A stretch of 64,000 bases of DNA from DASZHJ01 sp963735465. Its GTDB lineage: Bacteria; Pseudomonadota; Alphaproteobacteria; ATCC43930; CGMCC-115725. Positions 32,791 through 40,678 of the stretch are shown piece by piece (the stretch's first letter is position 1; each line of letters begins with the position of its first letter). The translations under genes and the position numbers were made by a program. The notes under the pieces are model-generated. The model had not been told where the DNA came from. It ran no database searches and saw nothing but the letters and a program-made list of their open reading frames with translations. The stretch lies in the NCBI GenBank assembly GCA_963735465.1, contig CAVTLA010000001.1, forward strand, positions 4,712,001-4,776,000. Direction: 5' to 3'.

Positions 32791-33188
32791 AGCTCCGGAA
32801 GTCGCGCGCGCGCCGCCGCGGCCGCATCGAGATCATCCCGATGATCGACGTGATGTTCTTCCTGCTGGCGACCTTCATGCTGGCCTCGCTCTCCCTGCAG
32901 AATCTGCATTCCCTGGCGGTCGATCTGCCAAAAGGCAAGGCTGCGCCGCTCGCGGCGAAGACGCCGGTGACCCTCACGGTGACCCGCGACGGCCTCGTCT
33001 TGCTGAACGAGACCGCGGTGACGCTCGAGACCCTGGCGGCGGCGCTGCAGCCGCTGCTGGCCTCGCCCGACGCCAACGTGATCGTGGCGGCGGACAGCGC
33101 GGCGCCCAACGGCGTCGTCGTCCAGGCGATGCTGCGGGCGCGTGAGGCTGGCGCGCAACACTTTCTGTTCGCGATCAAGCGAGAATAG
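32787..33188 (+). CDS. exbD: ExbD-like subunit
   Basis: A 133-residue protein with one N-terminal membrane helix. The proton-path Asp21 lies in IPMIDVMFFLLATFML, as in ExbD of other bacteria, and the C-terminal periplasmic domain carries the conserved alternating pattern (VTLTVTRDGLVLLNETAV). Its ATG overlaps the exbB stop in ATGA. It is expected to form the ExbB5-ExbD2 motor with ExbB. The next gene begins three bases after the exbD stop, so all four genes are one transcript. Confidence 0.9.
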   Translation: MKLRKSRARRRGRIEIIPMIDVMFFLLATFMLASLSLQNLHSLAVDLPKGKAAPLAAKTPVTLTVTRDGLVLLNETAVTLETLAAALQPLLASPDANVIVAADSAAPNGVVVQAMLRAREAGAQHFLFAIKRE

Positions 33189-33190
33189 GA

Positions 33191-33881
33191 GTGTCGGCGG
33201 CGGCCGGTCGCGACGATCCCTGGCGGCGTTTGCCGTGCACCTTGCCGGCGGCGCTCCTGCTGTCGCTGTTGGCGTTGGCCGGCTTCCTGCGGCTGCTGGC
33301 GGGGTTGCCCGTGCCGCCGGCGCCCTTGCCGATTGAGGTTGGGGTGATCGAGGAAGCGCCAGCGGCGCCCGCACCATCGATGGCAGCGCCCCCGCCGCCG
33401 GAGATCGTTCCGCCGCCGCCCGAAATCGTCCCCTCCGCGGAGCCGCCGCCGCCCGAGCCCGCGCCAGAGGCCCAGCCCGCACCGCTGCCCCCGCCGTCTC
33501 CGCCACCGCGTCCGCCGCGTCCCCAGCGACCGCCGGCCGCCGCGCCGGTGTCGCCCGCGCCACCAGTTGCGGCGACACCGGCGCCTGCGTCACCTGCAGC
33601 GCCCGGCGGCGCCAATATGAGCGCGCGGGCGATCTATCGGCCGCTGCCGGAAATCCCCGAGGCGCTTCGCCGTCGCGTCCATCGATCTGGTGGCGGTGGC
33701 GCGTTTCCGCGTCGCCGCCGACGGCAGCGCCGAGGTGGATCTCATCGAGCCGACGCCGGATCCGCAGCTCAATCGCGCGCTCCTGGAGAGTCTGCGGCGC
33801 TGGCGTTTCTTTCCGGCGATGGAGAACGGCAAGGCGGCGCCCTCCAGCCTCGACATCCGCATTCCGATCTCCGTACGCTGA
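33191..33881 (+). CDS. tonB: TonB energy-transducer, apparent frameshift
   Basis: The 5' part (from 33191) encodes a cytoplasmic tail, one membrane helix (LPAALLLSLLALAGFLRLL), and a Pro-rich periplasmic spacer typical of TonB. The frame then leaves TonB-like sequence after IPEALRRR; the next frame continues with SIDLVAVARFRVAADGSAEV and LLESLRRWRFFPAMENG, the conserved TonB C-terminal domain, to a stop at 33879-33881. Removal of one base at about 33671-33677 restores a single 229-residue protein. This is either a sequencing error or a real inactivating mutation. Position in the operon fits a receptor-dedicated TonB. Confidence 0.75.
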
Positions 33882-34010
33882 TCTCCGAGGTCAGCGGCCC
33901 CATCGTTGACACAGCTAAGTTGTCTTAGATTCGCGCGGAAAGCGATTGCGGTGCAGCAATGAATTCGTTTAGCTGTTGGATATCGTCGGGGACGTTCGCG
34001 GGGGGATGCC

Positions 34011-34463
34011 GTGCGGAGAGAAAGAATTTCTTTCGCGCTCGCCGTTGTTTTCATTCTCGCCTCTGTATCCAATGCTTTTTCGATGAACTGCGTGCAGTTC
34101 GTGCGCGCAGCATCGGACTTCGATATTTCCGGCAATGCCTGGAGCTGGTGGTATCACGCCGCCGGACTTTACGACCGCGGCAGAGCGCCCCGCCCGGGGG
34201 CGGTGCTGGTGTTCGAGCGCACCGGCAAGATGCCGGCGGGTCACGTGGCCTTGATCTCGGGCATCGTCGACGACCGGACGGTGCTGATCGATCACGCCAA
34301 CTGGTCGACCGGCGGCGGCGCCAGCGGGCACGTCGATCTCGGCGTCGTCGCCATCGACTGTTCGCGCCATCACGACTGGTCGGCGGTCTGCGTCTGGAAC
34401 AAGCAGTACCAGAGCTTCGGCCGCCCCTATCCCACCAACGGGTTCATCTATCCCGAAGGCTAG
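34011..34463 (+). CDS. CHAP-domain exported protein
   Basis: A 150-residue protein from a GTG start with GGGGGATGCC upstream. A signal peptide (FALAVVFILASVSNAF) precedes a CHAP domain: active-site Cys in MNCVQFVR and His in AGHVALISGIV, with a third residue likely in DHANWS. CHAP proteins are amidases or peptidases that cut peptidoglycan cross-links. The stretch DRGRAPRPGAVLVFERTG is the family's 'PkpGDvvvf' segment. It follows the tonB operon on the same strand after 129 bases; a relation to metal uptake is not evident. Confidence 0.8.
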   Translation: MRRERISFALAVVFILASVSNAFSMNCVQFVRAASDFDISGNAWSWWYHAAGLYDRGRAPRPGAVLVFERTGKMPAGHVALISGIVDDRTVLIDHANWSTGGGASGHVDLGVVAIDCSRHHDWSAVCVWNKQYQSFGRPYPTNGFIYPEG

Positions 34464-34601
34464 ATCGCCGCTTTCACACCTCCGCGTGAAGGTCGCGCAA
34501 TCCGGTTGTCAGCCTGCGCTGCACGTCCTAGCCTCTCTCCCTTGAGCGGCAGGCCCCGCGCGTCTATGTCGCGGTGGACCTATAATCGAGGAGAGCAGGC
34601 G

Positions 34602-35003
34602 ATGGCGGCGATTCCCGACAAGTATCTCGATCTTTTCTCGGACCAGAAGAAGGCCTTCGCGCATCTGGCGACGGTGATGCCGGACGGCTCGCCCCAGGTG
34701 ACGCCGGTGTGGTTCAGCTACGCCAACGGCGTCATCCGCGTGAACACCGCCAAGGGCCGGGTCAAGGCGCGCAACATGACGCAGGGCTCCACGGTGGCGC
34801 TCTCGATCATGGATCCCGACAACGCCTATCGCTACATCCAGGTCCGCGGCCGCGTGACGCGCATGACCGAGGAGGGCGGCAACGCCCACATCGACAGCCT
34901 GGCGAAGAAATATCTCGGCCAGGACAAATACCCCTGGGCCAATCCCAAGGACGTCCGCCAGATCTTCGAGATCGAGCCGGCCTCCACCTTCACCATGGGC
35001 TGA
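34602..35003 (+). CDS. Pyridoxamine 5'-phosphate oxidase-like (PPOX, F420-type) protein
   Basis: A 133-residue split-barrel flavin-binding protein. The start MAAIPDKYLDLFSDQKKAFA and the following LATVMPDGSPQVTPVWFSY are typical of the TIGR03618-type PPOX/F420-dependent family; VNTAKGRVKARNM is the cofactor-phosphate contact. These small proteins bind FMN or F420 and reduce unsaturated substrates. The ATG at 34602 is chosen because of GAGGAGAGCAGG just upstream. No operon partner is obvious. Confidence 0.85.
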   Translation: MAAIPDKYLDLFSDQKKAFAHLATVMPDGSPQVTPVWFSYANGVIRVNTAKGRVKARNMTQGSTVALSIMDPDNAYRYIQVRGRVTRMTEEGGNAHIDSLAKKYLGQDKYPWANPKDVRQIFEIEPASTFTMG

Positions 35004-35096
35004 GGCAACCCAGGGTTTAATGGCGCTGTCGGTCCCGCGCTGGATCGACAGCGACGGGGCTTGCTCTCATACTCCGGCGAACCTAGGGAGCCGCCG

Positions 35097-36434
35097 GTGC
35101 TGTTTCGCCTCGCTCGATATCTCCTCGTTTCCCTCGCGGTCGCAGTCGCCGGCGGCGGCGATGCCTGCGCGCAGAGCATCAACTACATCCGCGACGCGGA
35201 GATGGAGAGCACGCTCCGCACCTTCTACGACCCGATCTTCAAGGCCGCCGGTCTCGATCCCGACGCGATTCACGTCTACATCGTGAACGATCCCCAGCTT
35301 AATTCCTTCGTCGCCGGCGGCCAGAACGTCTTCATCAACACCGGCACCATCATGCGCAGCCAGACGCCCAATCAGCTCGTCGGCATCGTTGCCCACGAGA
35401 CCGGCCACATCGCCGGTGGCCACCTGATCAAGGGCGAGGAGGCGATGCACGACGCCTCCATCGAGAGCATCATCGGCATGGTGTTGGGCGCCGGCGTCGC
35501 CGCGGTGGGCCACGGTGCCGGCGGCGCCGCGGTGCTGAGCGGCGAGAGCGTGGGCCTGCGCTCCTACCTCGCCTTCTCCGTGGCCCAGGAGGGGACGGCT
35601 GACCAGGCCGGCATGACCTTCCTCGACCGCACGCACCAATCGTCCCGCGGGTTGCTGCAGTTCTTCGAGATCCTGCAGCAGGACGAGGTGCTGGCGGGCA
35701 TCCGGGAGGTGCCGTATCTGCGCACCCATCCGCTGACCCGCGAGCGCATCGAGGTGGTGCGCAATCACGTCGAGCATTCGCCCTATTCCGACGTGCCCGA
35801 TCCGCCGGAGTGGGTGGAACTGCACAAGCGCCTGAAGGCGAAGCTGATCGCCTTCCTGCAGGCGCCGACCCAGGCCCTCGATCAGTATCCCGAGAGCGAT
35901 ACGTCGGTCGCCGCGCGCTACGCCCGCGCCATCGCCTACTACCGTGTGCCCGAGCTCAAGAAGGCGCTCGGGATCATCGACGGGCTGATCGCCGTCGAGC
36001 CCCGGAACGCCTATTTCCAGGAGCTGAAGGGCCAGATGCTGTTCGAGAACGGCCGCGTCCAGGACGCGGTGGCGCCCTATCAGGCCGCCGTGCGCCTCGC
36101 GCCGGACGTGGCTTTGCTGCGCGTCGAGTTGGCCCAGGTGGAGCTCGAGACCAACGACGCCGCGCTGGCCCAGGACGCGCTCACCCATCTCAGGAGCGCG
36201 ATCAAATACGAGAATCGCAATCCCGACGCCTGGCGCTTCCTGGCGATCGCCTACGGCCGCGGCGGCGACATCGCCAACAGCAGCCTGGCGCTTGCGGAGC
36301 AGGGCATGGCGGAAGGCGACAAGTCGATGGCGCGCCAGGAAGCGGCGCGGGCGGTCAAGCTGCTGCCCGCGGGCTCGCCGGGACGGCTCCGCGCCGAGGA
36401 CATCGAGCTGGAGACCCAGCATTCCTCGCAGTGA
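35097..36434 (+). CDS. M48 family zinc metalloprotease with TPR region (BepA-like)
   Basis: A 445-residue periplasmic protease. A signal peptide (VSLAVAVAGGGDACA-Q) is followed by the M48 domain with HETGH (residues 100-104) and a third zinc ligand expected in EGTADQAGM. From about residue 280 there are TPR-like repeats (for example YFQELKGQMLFENGRVQDA and VAPYQAAVRLAPDV). This order is that of BepA/YfgC, which degrades misfolded outer-membrane proteins such as LptD. GTG at 35097 with GGGAG upstream is preferred over a TTG at 35061. Confidence 0.88.
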   Translation: MLFRLARYLLVSLAVAVAGGGDACAQSINYIRDAEMESTLRTFYDPIFKAAGLDPDAIHVYIVNDPQLNSFVAGGQNVFINTGTIMRSQTPNQLVGIVAHETGHIAGGHLIKGEEAMHDASIESIIGMVLGAGVAAVGHGAGGAAVLSGESVGLRSYLAFSVAQEGTADQAGMTFLDRTHQSSRGLLQFFEILQQDEVLAGIREVPYLRTHPLTRERIEVVRNHVEHSPYSDVPDPPEWVELHKRLKAKLIAFLQAPTQALDQYPESDTSVAARYARAIAYYRVPELKKALGIIDGLIAVEPRNAYFQELKGQMLFENGRVQDAVAPYQAAVRLAPDVALLRVELAQVELETNDAALAQDALTHLRSAIKYENRNPDAWRFLAIAYGRGGDIANSSLALAEQGMAEGDKSMARQEAARAVKLLPAGSPGRLRAEDIELETQHSSQ

Positions 36435-36506
36435 GTGAGAGGACGGGGTGCGTCCTTCCAGACCCTTCGCATTGACAGCGCCGGATCCGCGGGCTAAGCG
36501 CACTCC

Positions 36507-37535
36507 ATGACCCCACGGAGATCGCGCAAGGCATCGCACCGGCATCGGCGGAAGGCGCGCCGGCTGTCGCGCCGCTCGCTGCTGCTGGGCGGCATCGTCG
36601 CTGCCTTCGCCGTGAGCCTCGGCATCGGCGCGGTGATCGGGCGCTTGGGCCGGCCGGCGCGGCCCACCGCGTCGACGGCGCTGCCGCCGCGCATGGCCGC
36701 CAAGACACCGCCGCCCCGGCTCATGGAGGAGGAGCCGCTTCCGGGCGACATCTACATTCCGAAGCTCGCCGCCCGCGTCCCAACGCCGCAGCCCCGCGCG
36801 ACCCAGGCGTCGCCGACCTGGCTCAGCAACGCGGAGCCCCTGGTGGCGGCGGGCGGCACGCCCGTGGTGGCGATCGTGATCGACGATCTCGGCCTCGATC
36901 ACGGCCGCACCGAGCGCGCGATCGCTCTGGGCGGCGGCGTGACGCTGGCCTTCATGACCTACGCCGAGGGCCTGCCCCAGTGGACGGCGGCGGCGCGGGC
37001 GGCGCGTCACGAGCTCCTGGTGCATGTGCCGATGCAGCCGCTCTCGCCCGAGGCCGATCCCGGGCCCAACGCCCTGACGACGGGGCTCGGCGAGGCGGAG
37101 ATCCGCCGCCGCCTGCGCTGGGGGCTCGACCGCCTCGACGGCTACGTCGGCGCCAACAATCACATGGGAAGCCGCTTCACCGAGAGCGCCGCCGGGATGG
37201 GCGTGGTGATGGACGAGCTGAAGGCGCGCGGCCTGCTGTTCCTGGATTCCCGCACGACCGGCGCCAGCGCCTGCGCGCCCCTCGCGGCGGCGCGGGATCT
37301 CCCCTTCGCCGCCCGCAACGTCTTTCTCGACAACGAGCCGACGGTGGCGGCGGTGAGCCGGCAGATCGTGGCGCTGGAGGACGTGGCGCGCCGGCATGGC
37401 AGCGCCATCGGCATCGGCCATCCCCACGACGGGACCCTGACCGCCCTGGCGGAGTGGCTGCCGACGGCGGGCGCCCGCGGCGTCGTGGTGGTGCCGCTGA
37501 CCTCGGCGATGCGCCATGGCGCGCTGCGGAGCTGA
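36507..37535 (+). CDS. Divergent polysaccharide deacetylase family protein (YibQ-like)
   Basis: A 342-residue protein with one N-terminal membrane segment (SLLLGGIVAAFAVSLGIGAVIG) after a strongly basic cytoplasmic tail, then a low-complexity Pro-rich stretch and a NodB-like barrel. Motifs are VVAIVIDDLGLDHGRTERAI, ELLVHVPMQPLSP, NNHMGSRFTE and AIGIGHPHDGTLTAL. Together these mark the DUF610 'divergent polysaccharide deacetylase' family, often found with cell-wall hydrolase regulators such as EnvC. It follows the M48 gene by 72 bases. Confidence 0.85.
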   Translation: MTPRRSRKASHRHRRKARRLSRRSLLLGGIVAAFAVSLGIGAVIGRLGRPARPTASTALPPRMAAKTPPPRLMEEEPLPGDIYIPKLAARVPTPQPRATQASPTWLSNAEPLVAAGGTPVVAIVIDDLGLDHGRTERAIALGGGVTLAFMTYAEGLPQWTAAARAARHELLVHVPMQPLSPEADPGPNALTTGLGEAEIRRRLRWGLDRLDGYVGANNHMGSRFTESAAGMGVVMDELKARGLLFLDSRTTGASACAPLAAARDLPFAARNVFLDNEPTVAAVSRQIVALEDVARRHGSAIGIGHPHDGTLTALAEWLPTAGARGVVVVPLTSAMRHGALRS

Positions 37536-37625
37536 TTCCCGACCCGTTAACAGGATTTAATGTTGCGGCGGCGCCGGTGGGACTAAAATCACCCTCGGTT
37601 CAAAGCAATCGCTGAGGGGCGCGTC

Positions 37626-37919
37626 ATGGCGGATTTCTCCCAGACACGGCGGCAGCTGCTGCTCGGCACCGCCAAGTGGGTCGGCGGCTTCGCATCGGTG
37701 GCGGTGATCGGTGTCGCCCAGCCTGCCCAGGCGTTTCGCAGCTATGTCGCCAATCCCGCCAGCGGGGTCGGCCTCCTCTATTCCGACCGCTGCGGCCCCG
37801 GCGCCGAGCACGCTCAGCTCATCGCCGAGCTGCAAGGCAAGCTGGAGAGCGATCCCTCCCTACCCTCGATGACGGTGATGTGCCCGCTCTGCGGCTGCCC
37901 GGTGACGGTTACCCGATAA
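37626..37919 (+). CDS. Small exported protein with Tat-like leader and C-terminal CxxCxC
   Basis: A 97-residue protein of no family I recognise. The leader has a twin arginine (TRRQLLLGTA) and a hydrophobic core (FASVAVIGVAQPAQA), so Tat export is likely. The mature protein of about 60 residues has an isolated Cys in YSDRCGPGAEH and ends MCPLCGCPVTV, a CxxCxC set that could bind zinc or a cluster. It stands directly upstream of the DUF1007-NicO pair on the same strand, which hints at a metal-handling role; this is inference. Ribosome-binding site is weak. Confidence 0.65.
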   Translation: MADFSQTRRQLLLGTAKWVGGFASVAVIGVAQPAQAFRSYVANPASGVGLLYSDRCGPGAEHAQLIAELQGKLESDPSLPSMTVMCPLCGCPVTVTR

Positions 37920-37978
37920 GTCCGTCGTCGGCGTCCTGGACGCTGGCAACCGCCGTCGCCAATCGCTAGCGTGCGGCC

Positions 37979-38596
37979 ATGGCCCTGATGACGACGCCCT
38001 GGCGCACGACGGCCGTCGCGGTGGCGGCGGGGCTGCTTGTGTCGACGCCGGCGGCAGCGCATCCTCATGTCTTCATCGACTACGCCGTGACCGTGCGCTT
38101 CGATGATGCCGGCATCGCCGCCGTGCGGCTCTCCTGGACCTTCGACGAGATGTACAGCTCGATGCTGTTCCACGACTACACCAGCCGGCCGACACACGGC
38201 GCGCTCAGCGACACCGATATCAAGAAGCTGGAGGAGGGCGCCTTCAAGGACACCGCCGACTATCACTACTTCATCGACATGACGATGAATGGCAAGGCGG
38301 TTCCCGTCACCGAGGTCGGCGATTTCACCGCCCGCTTCGAGCAGCATCGCATGACCTATACCTTCACCGTGCCGGTCCACGGCGGCACCGCCGACGCGCG
38401 CAACACGCTGGAGATCGCCGCTTTCGATCACGAGTTCTATATCGACTTCGAGCTCGCGAAGAAGGCGGCGGTGACGGTGCAGCATGGCGAGAAGCTGGCC
38501 GCCGCCTGCGCGCCGAAGACGGTGCGCAAGGACACCTCGACCTTCGGTCCCATGGACGCCGTCGTCGTCGCCTGCACCTACGGCCGGACGAGTTGA
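37979..38596 (+). CDS. DUF1007 family periplasmic protein
   Basis: A 205-residue exported protein with a signal peptide (AVAVAAGLLVSTPAAA-HPH). The mature N-terminus HPHVFIDYAVTVRFDDAGIA is the DUF1007 hallmark, with a pair of histidines at the processed end, able to bind a metal. DUF1007 genes commonly stand next to NicO-type permeases. Here the NicO gene follows immediately. It is thought to serve as a periplasmic metal-binding or helper component of the transporter; no direct catalytic motif is seen. Confidence 0.85.
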   Translation: MALMTTPWRTTAVAVAAGLLVSTPAAAHPHVFIDYAVTVRFDDAGIAAVRLSWTFDEMYSSMLFHDYTSRPTHGALSDTDIKKLEEGAFKDTADYHYFIDMTMNGKAVPVTEVGDFTARFEQHRMTYTFTVPVHGGTADARNTLEIAAFDHEFYIDFELAKKAAVTVQHGEKLAAACAPKTVRKDTSTFGPMDAVVVACTYGRTS

Positions 38597-38598
38597 GG

Positions 38599-39516
38599 AT
38601 GCGCGGGCTCCGTTCTCTCCTCGTCGTCCTGGCGCTGCTCCTCGGCATCGCGCCGGCGCTGGCGACCGATCCGCTGACCGGACGCGGCCCGGCGCCGCAA
38701 ACGGAGACCACATCGCCCCTCGCGTCCGGCGTCGTGCTGCGCCTGGCCCAGGCGCAGCGGCGGCTCAACGACGCGATCTCCGCCGCCTTCCGCGAGGTGC
38801 GCGACAACGGCTCCCACGGGGCGATCGCGGCGATCCTCGGCCTCGCCTTCCTCTATGGCGTGCTGCACGCCATCGGGCCCGGCCACGGCAAGGCCGTCGT
38901 CGCCTCCTATTTCGTCGCCAACCGCGCGCGCTGGACCGGCGGCATCGCCATGGGGAGCCTGATCTCCCTGATCCAGGGCGGGACCGCCGTCGTCCTGGTG
39001 GGGTTCCTCGCGGTCGTCCTGCAATGGCGCCAGTTCGACGTGCTGAACCGCGCCACCCTGGTGGAATTCGTGAGCTACGGGCTGATCGCGCTCCTGGGCG
39101 TGGTCATGCTCTGGCGCGGCATCGCCGGCCACGGCTGCGCCCACGATCATGGCATGGTGCATGACCACGACCACGATCATGGGCCGTCGGGCAGCGGCGC
39201 GGCGCTGCGTCGCCGCCTGGTGCTGGCCGCCGGCCTCACGCCCTGCGCCAGCGCCATCATCATCCTGCTTTTCGCGCTGGCCAATCAGGCGCTGCTGATC
39301 GGCATCGCCGCGGTGACCTCCCTGTCGCTGGGCATGGCGATCACGGTCTCCGCCATCGGCATCGCCAGCGTGCTCGGGCGGCGGGCGCTGGTGGGCGTGC
39401 TCGACCGCATCGGCCTGCAGAGCCACCGCCTCGAGCAGGGGCTCTCGATCCTCGGCGCCGTCGTCATCGTCGCCGCCTCCGGCCTGATGATGGCCGGCGC
39501 CTGGGCCCGGCTTTAG
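38599..39516 (+). CDS. NicO family nickel/cobalt (divalent metal) permease
   Basis: A 305-residue membrane protein with a cleavable-looking or anchor N-terminus and about six hydrophobic segments. The family motif LHAIGPGHGKAVVASYF lies after the first helix, a His-rich cytoplasmic loop (HDHGMVHDHDHDHG) in the middle, and GLTPCASAIIILLFAL marks a late helix. NicO members move Ni, Co or possibly Zn, in or out. The ATG at 38599 overlaps nothing and follows the DUF1007 stop at once; a TTG two codons earlier is less likely. Near znuABC, zinc is a plausible substrate. Confidence 0.85.
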   Translation: MRGLRSLLVVLALLLGIAPALATDPLTGRGPAPQTETTSPLASGVVLRLAQAQRRLNDAISAAFREVRDNGSHGAIAAILGLAFLYGVLHAIGPGHGKAVVASYFVANRARWTGGIAMGSLISLIQGGTAVVLVGFLAVVLQWRQFDVLNRATLVEFVSYGLIALLGVVMLWRGIAGHGCAHDHGMVHDHDHDHGPSGSGAALRRRLVLAAGLTPCASAIIILLFALANQALLIGIAAVTSLSLGMAITVSAIGIASVLGRRALVGVLDRIGLQSHRLEQGLSILGAVVIVAASGLMMAGAWARL

Positions 39517-39558
39517 AGAGCGATCTCCTGTGGCTGAGATGCAGGATCGGCTGCCATA

Positions 39559-39600
39559 CGTCCTTCGAGAGACCGCATGCGCGGCCTCCTCAGGATGAGG
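39559..39600 (+). repeat. Solo left half of the interspersed palindrome
   Basis: ACGTCCTTCGAGAGACCGCA followed by a short GC hairpin and CTCAGGATGAGG equals one arm of the repeat family. The next bases (CGGTTTTCTTGCGCCAC) are a worn version of the centre, and the right arm is absent. Confidence 0.75.
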
Positions 39601-39741
39601 CGGTTTTCTTGCGCCACGCCTTTCAGTCGCAAGAAGGAGCAGCCCGTGGATGGCCGAGGCGCAGGAGCCCAGGCCATGCACGGTTTGGAGGCTTCAGACC
39701 TGCCTCACTGGCTCCGTGCCGCGGACTTCCCTCCCTACCGC

Positions 39742-39759
39742 GTAATGATATAACATAAC
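39742..39759. promoter_or_regulatory. Zur-type box upstream of znuA (imperfect palindrome)
   Basis: GTAATGATATAACATAAC: 14 of 18 positions are symmetric, and the right half (TATAACATAAC) is identical to the right half of the box at 29703. It includes a TATAAC that could be the -10 box. It is 43 bases before the znuA start codon. Confidence 0.7.
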
Positions 39760-39801
39760 GATCTCGGCGCGGTGGCGCCTGTCCTCTTTCGGAGATCGTT
39801 C

Positions 39802-40678
39802 ATGCGCGGCAGTGTGTTCCTGTTCGGTTTTCTCGCGGCGGCCAGCCTCGGCCTCGGCACGGCGCACGGCCGATCCCGTCGCCATCGTTGCGGCGGAGAA
39901 TTTCTATGGCGATGTAGCCCAGCAGATCGGCGGTCCCGACGTGCGCGTGGTGAGCATCCTCACCAATCCCGACCAGGACCCGCATCTCTTCGAGGCCAAC
40001 GCGTCCACGGCGCGGGAGATCTCCACCGCCGGCATCGTGATCCTCAACGGCGCCGACTACGATCCCTGGATGGGGAAGCTGCTGGCGGCCTCCCGCAGCA
40101 CCAAGCGCGAGACCATCGAGGTGGCGAAGCTCGTGCACAAAAAAGCCGGCGACAATCCCCATCTCTGGTACGATCCCGGCACCATGCCGGCCTTCGCCAA
40201 AGCCCTTGCCGCCAGCCTCGCCAAGCGCGACCCCGTTCATGCCGCCGACTACGAGACGCGGCTCGCGCTGTTCGTGGCGTCGCTGAAGCCCATCGACGAC
40301 GAGATCGCGGCATTGCACCGGGACTATGCCGGCGCGCCGGTGACGGCGACCGAGCCGGTCTTCGGCTACATGGCGGCGGCGATCGGCCTCAAAATGCGGA
40401 ACGAGCGCTTCCAGCTTGCGGTCATGAATGACACCGAGCCCAGCGCCTCGGCGATCGCCGCCTTCCAGAAGGACCTGCGGACCCGTGCGGTCAAGGTGCT
40501 GCTCTACAACAGCCAGGCCACCGAGGAGCTGACGCAGAAGATGCGCGACCTCGCCACCCAATCCGCCGTGCCCGTGGTCGGCGTCACCGAGACCGAGCCG
40601 CCCGGCACCAAATTCCAGGACTGGATGCTGGGGCAGCTCAAAGCGCTCCGGACGGGACTCTCCGGCCGGCAGCCGTGA
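39802..40678 (+). CDS. znuA: Zinc ABC transporter binding protein ZnuA, apparent frameshift
   Basis: From the ATG at 39802 (GGAG seven bases upstream) the frame encodes a signal peptide (SVFLFGFLAAASLGLGTAH). The mature ZnuA sequence (DPVAIVAAENFYGDVAQ ...) is in the next frame. Removing one G at 39868-39869 joins them as ...TAHA-DPVAIV, a proper cleavage site, giving a 291-residue cluster A-I metal-binding protein. Metal-site segments are DQDPHLFEANAS, DNPHLWYDPG, ATEPVFGYMA and MNDTEPSAS. The usual long His-rich loop is missing. If the shift is real, the protein would lack export; a GTG at 39812 reads the mature part without a leader. Confidence 0.8.

Noticed and set aside
33915..33928. CTAAG-TTGT-CTTAG hairpin after tonB
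   Set aside because: Short AT-rich stem without a T-run; too weak to call a terminator.
36448..36459. GTGCGTCCTTCC as another half of the palindromic element
   Set aside because: Only about 12 bases match and nothing else of the element follows.
35067..37517. Long minus-strand frame opposite the M48 and YibQ-like genes
   Set aside because: Antisense shadow lacking domains; crosses two real genes.
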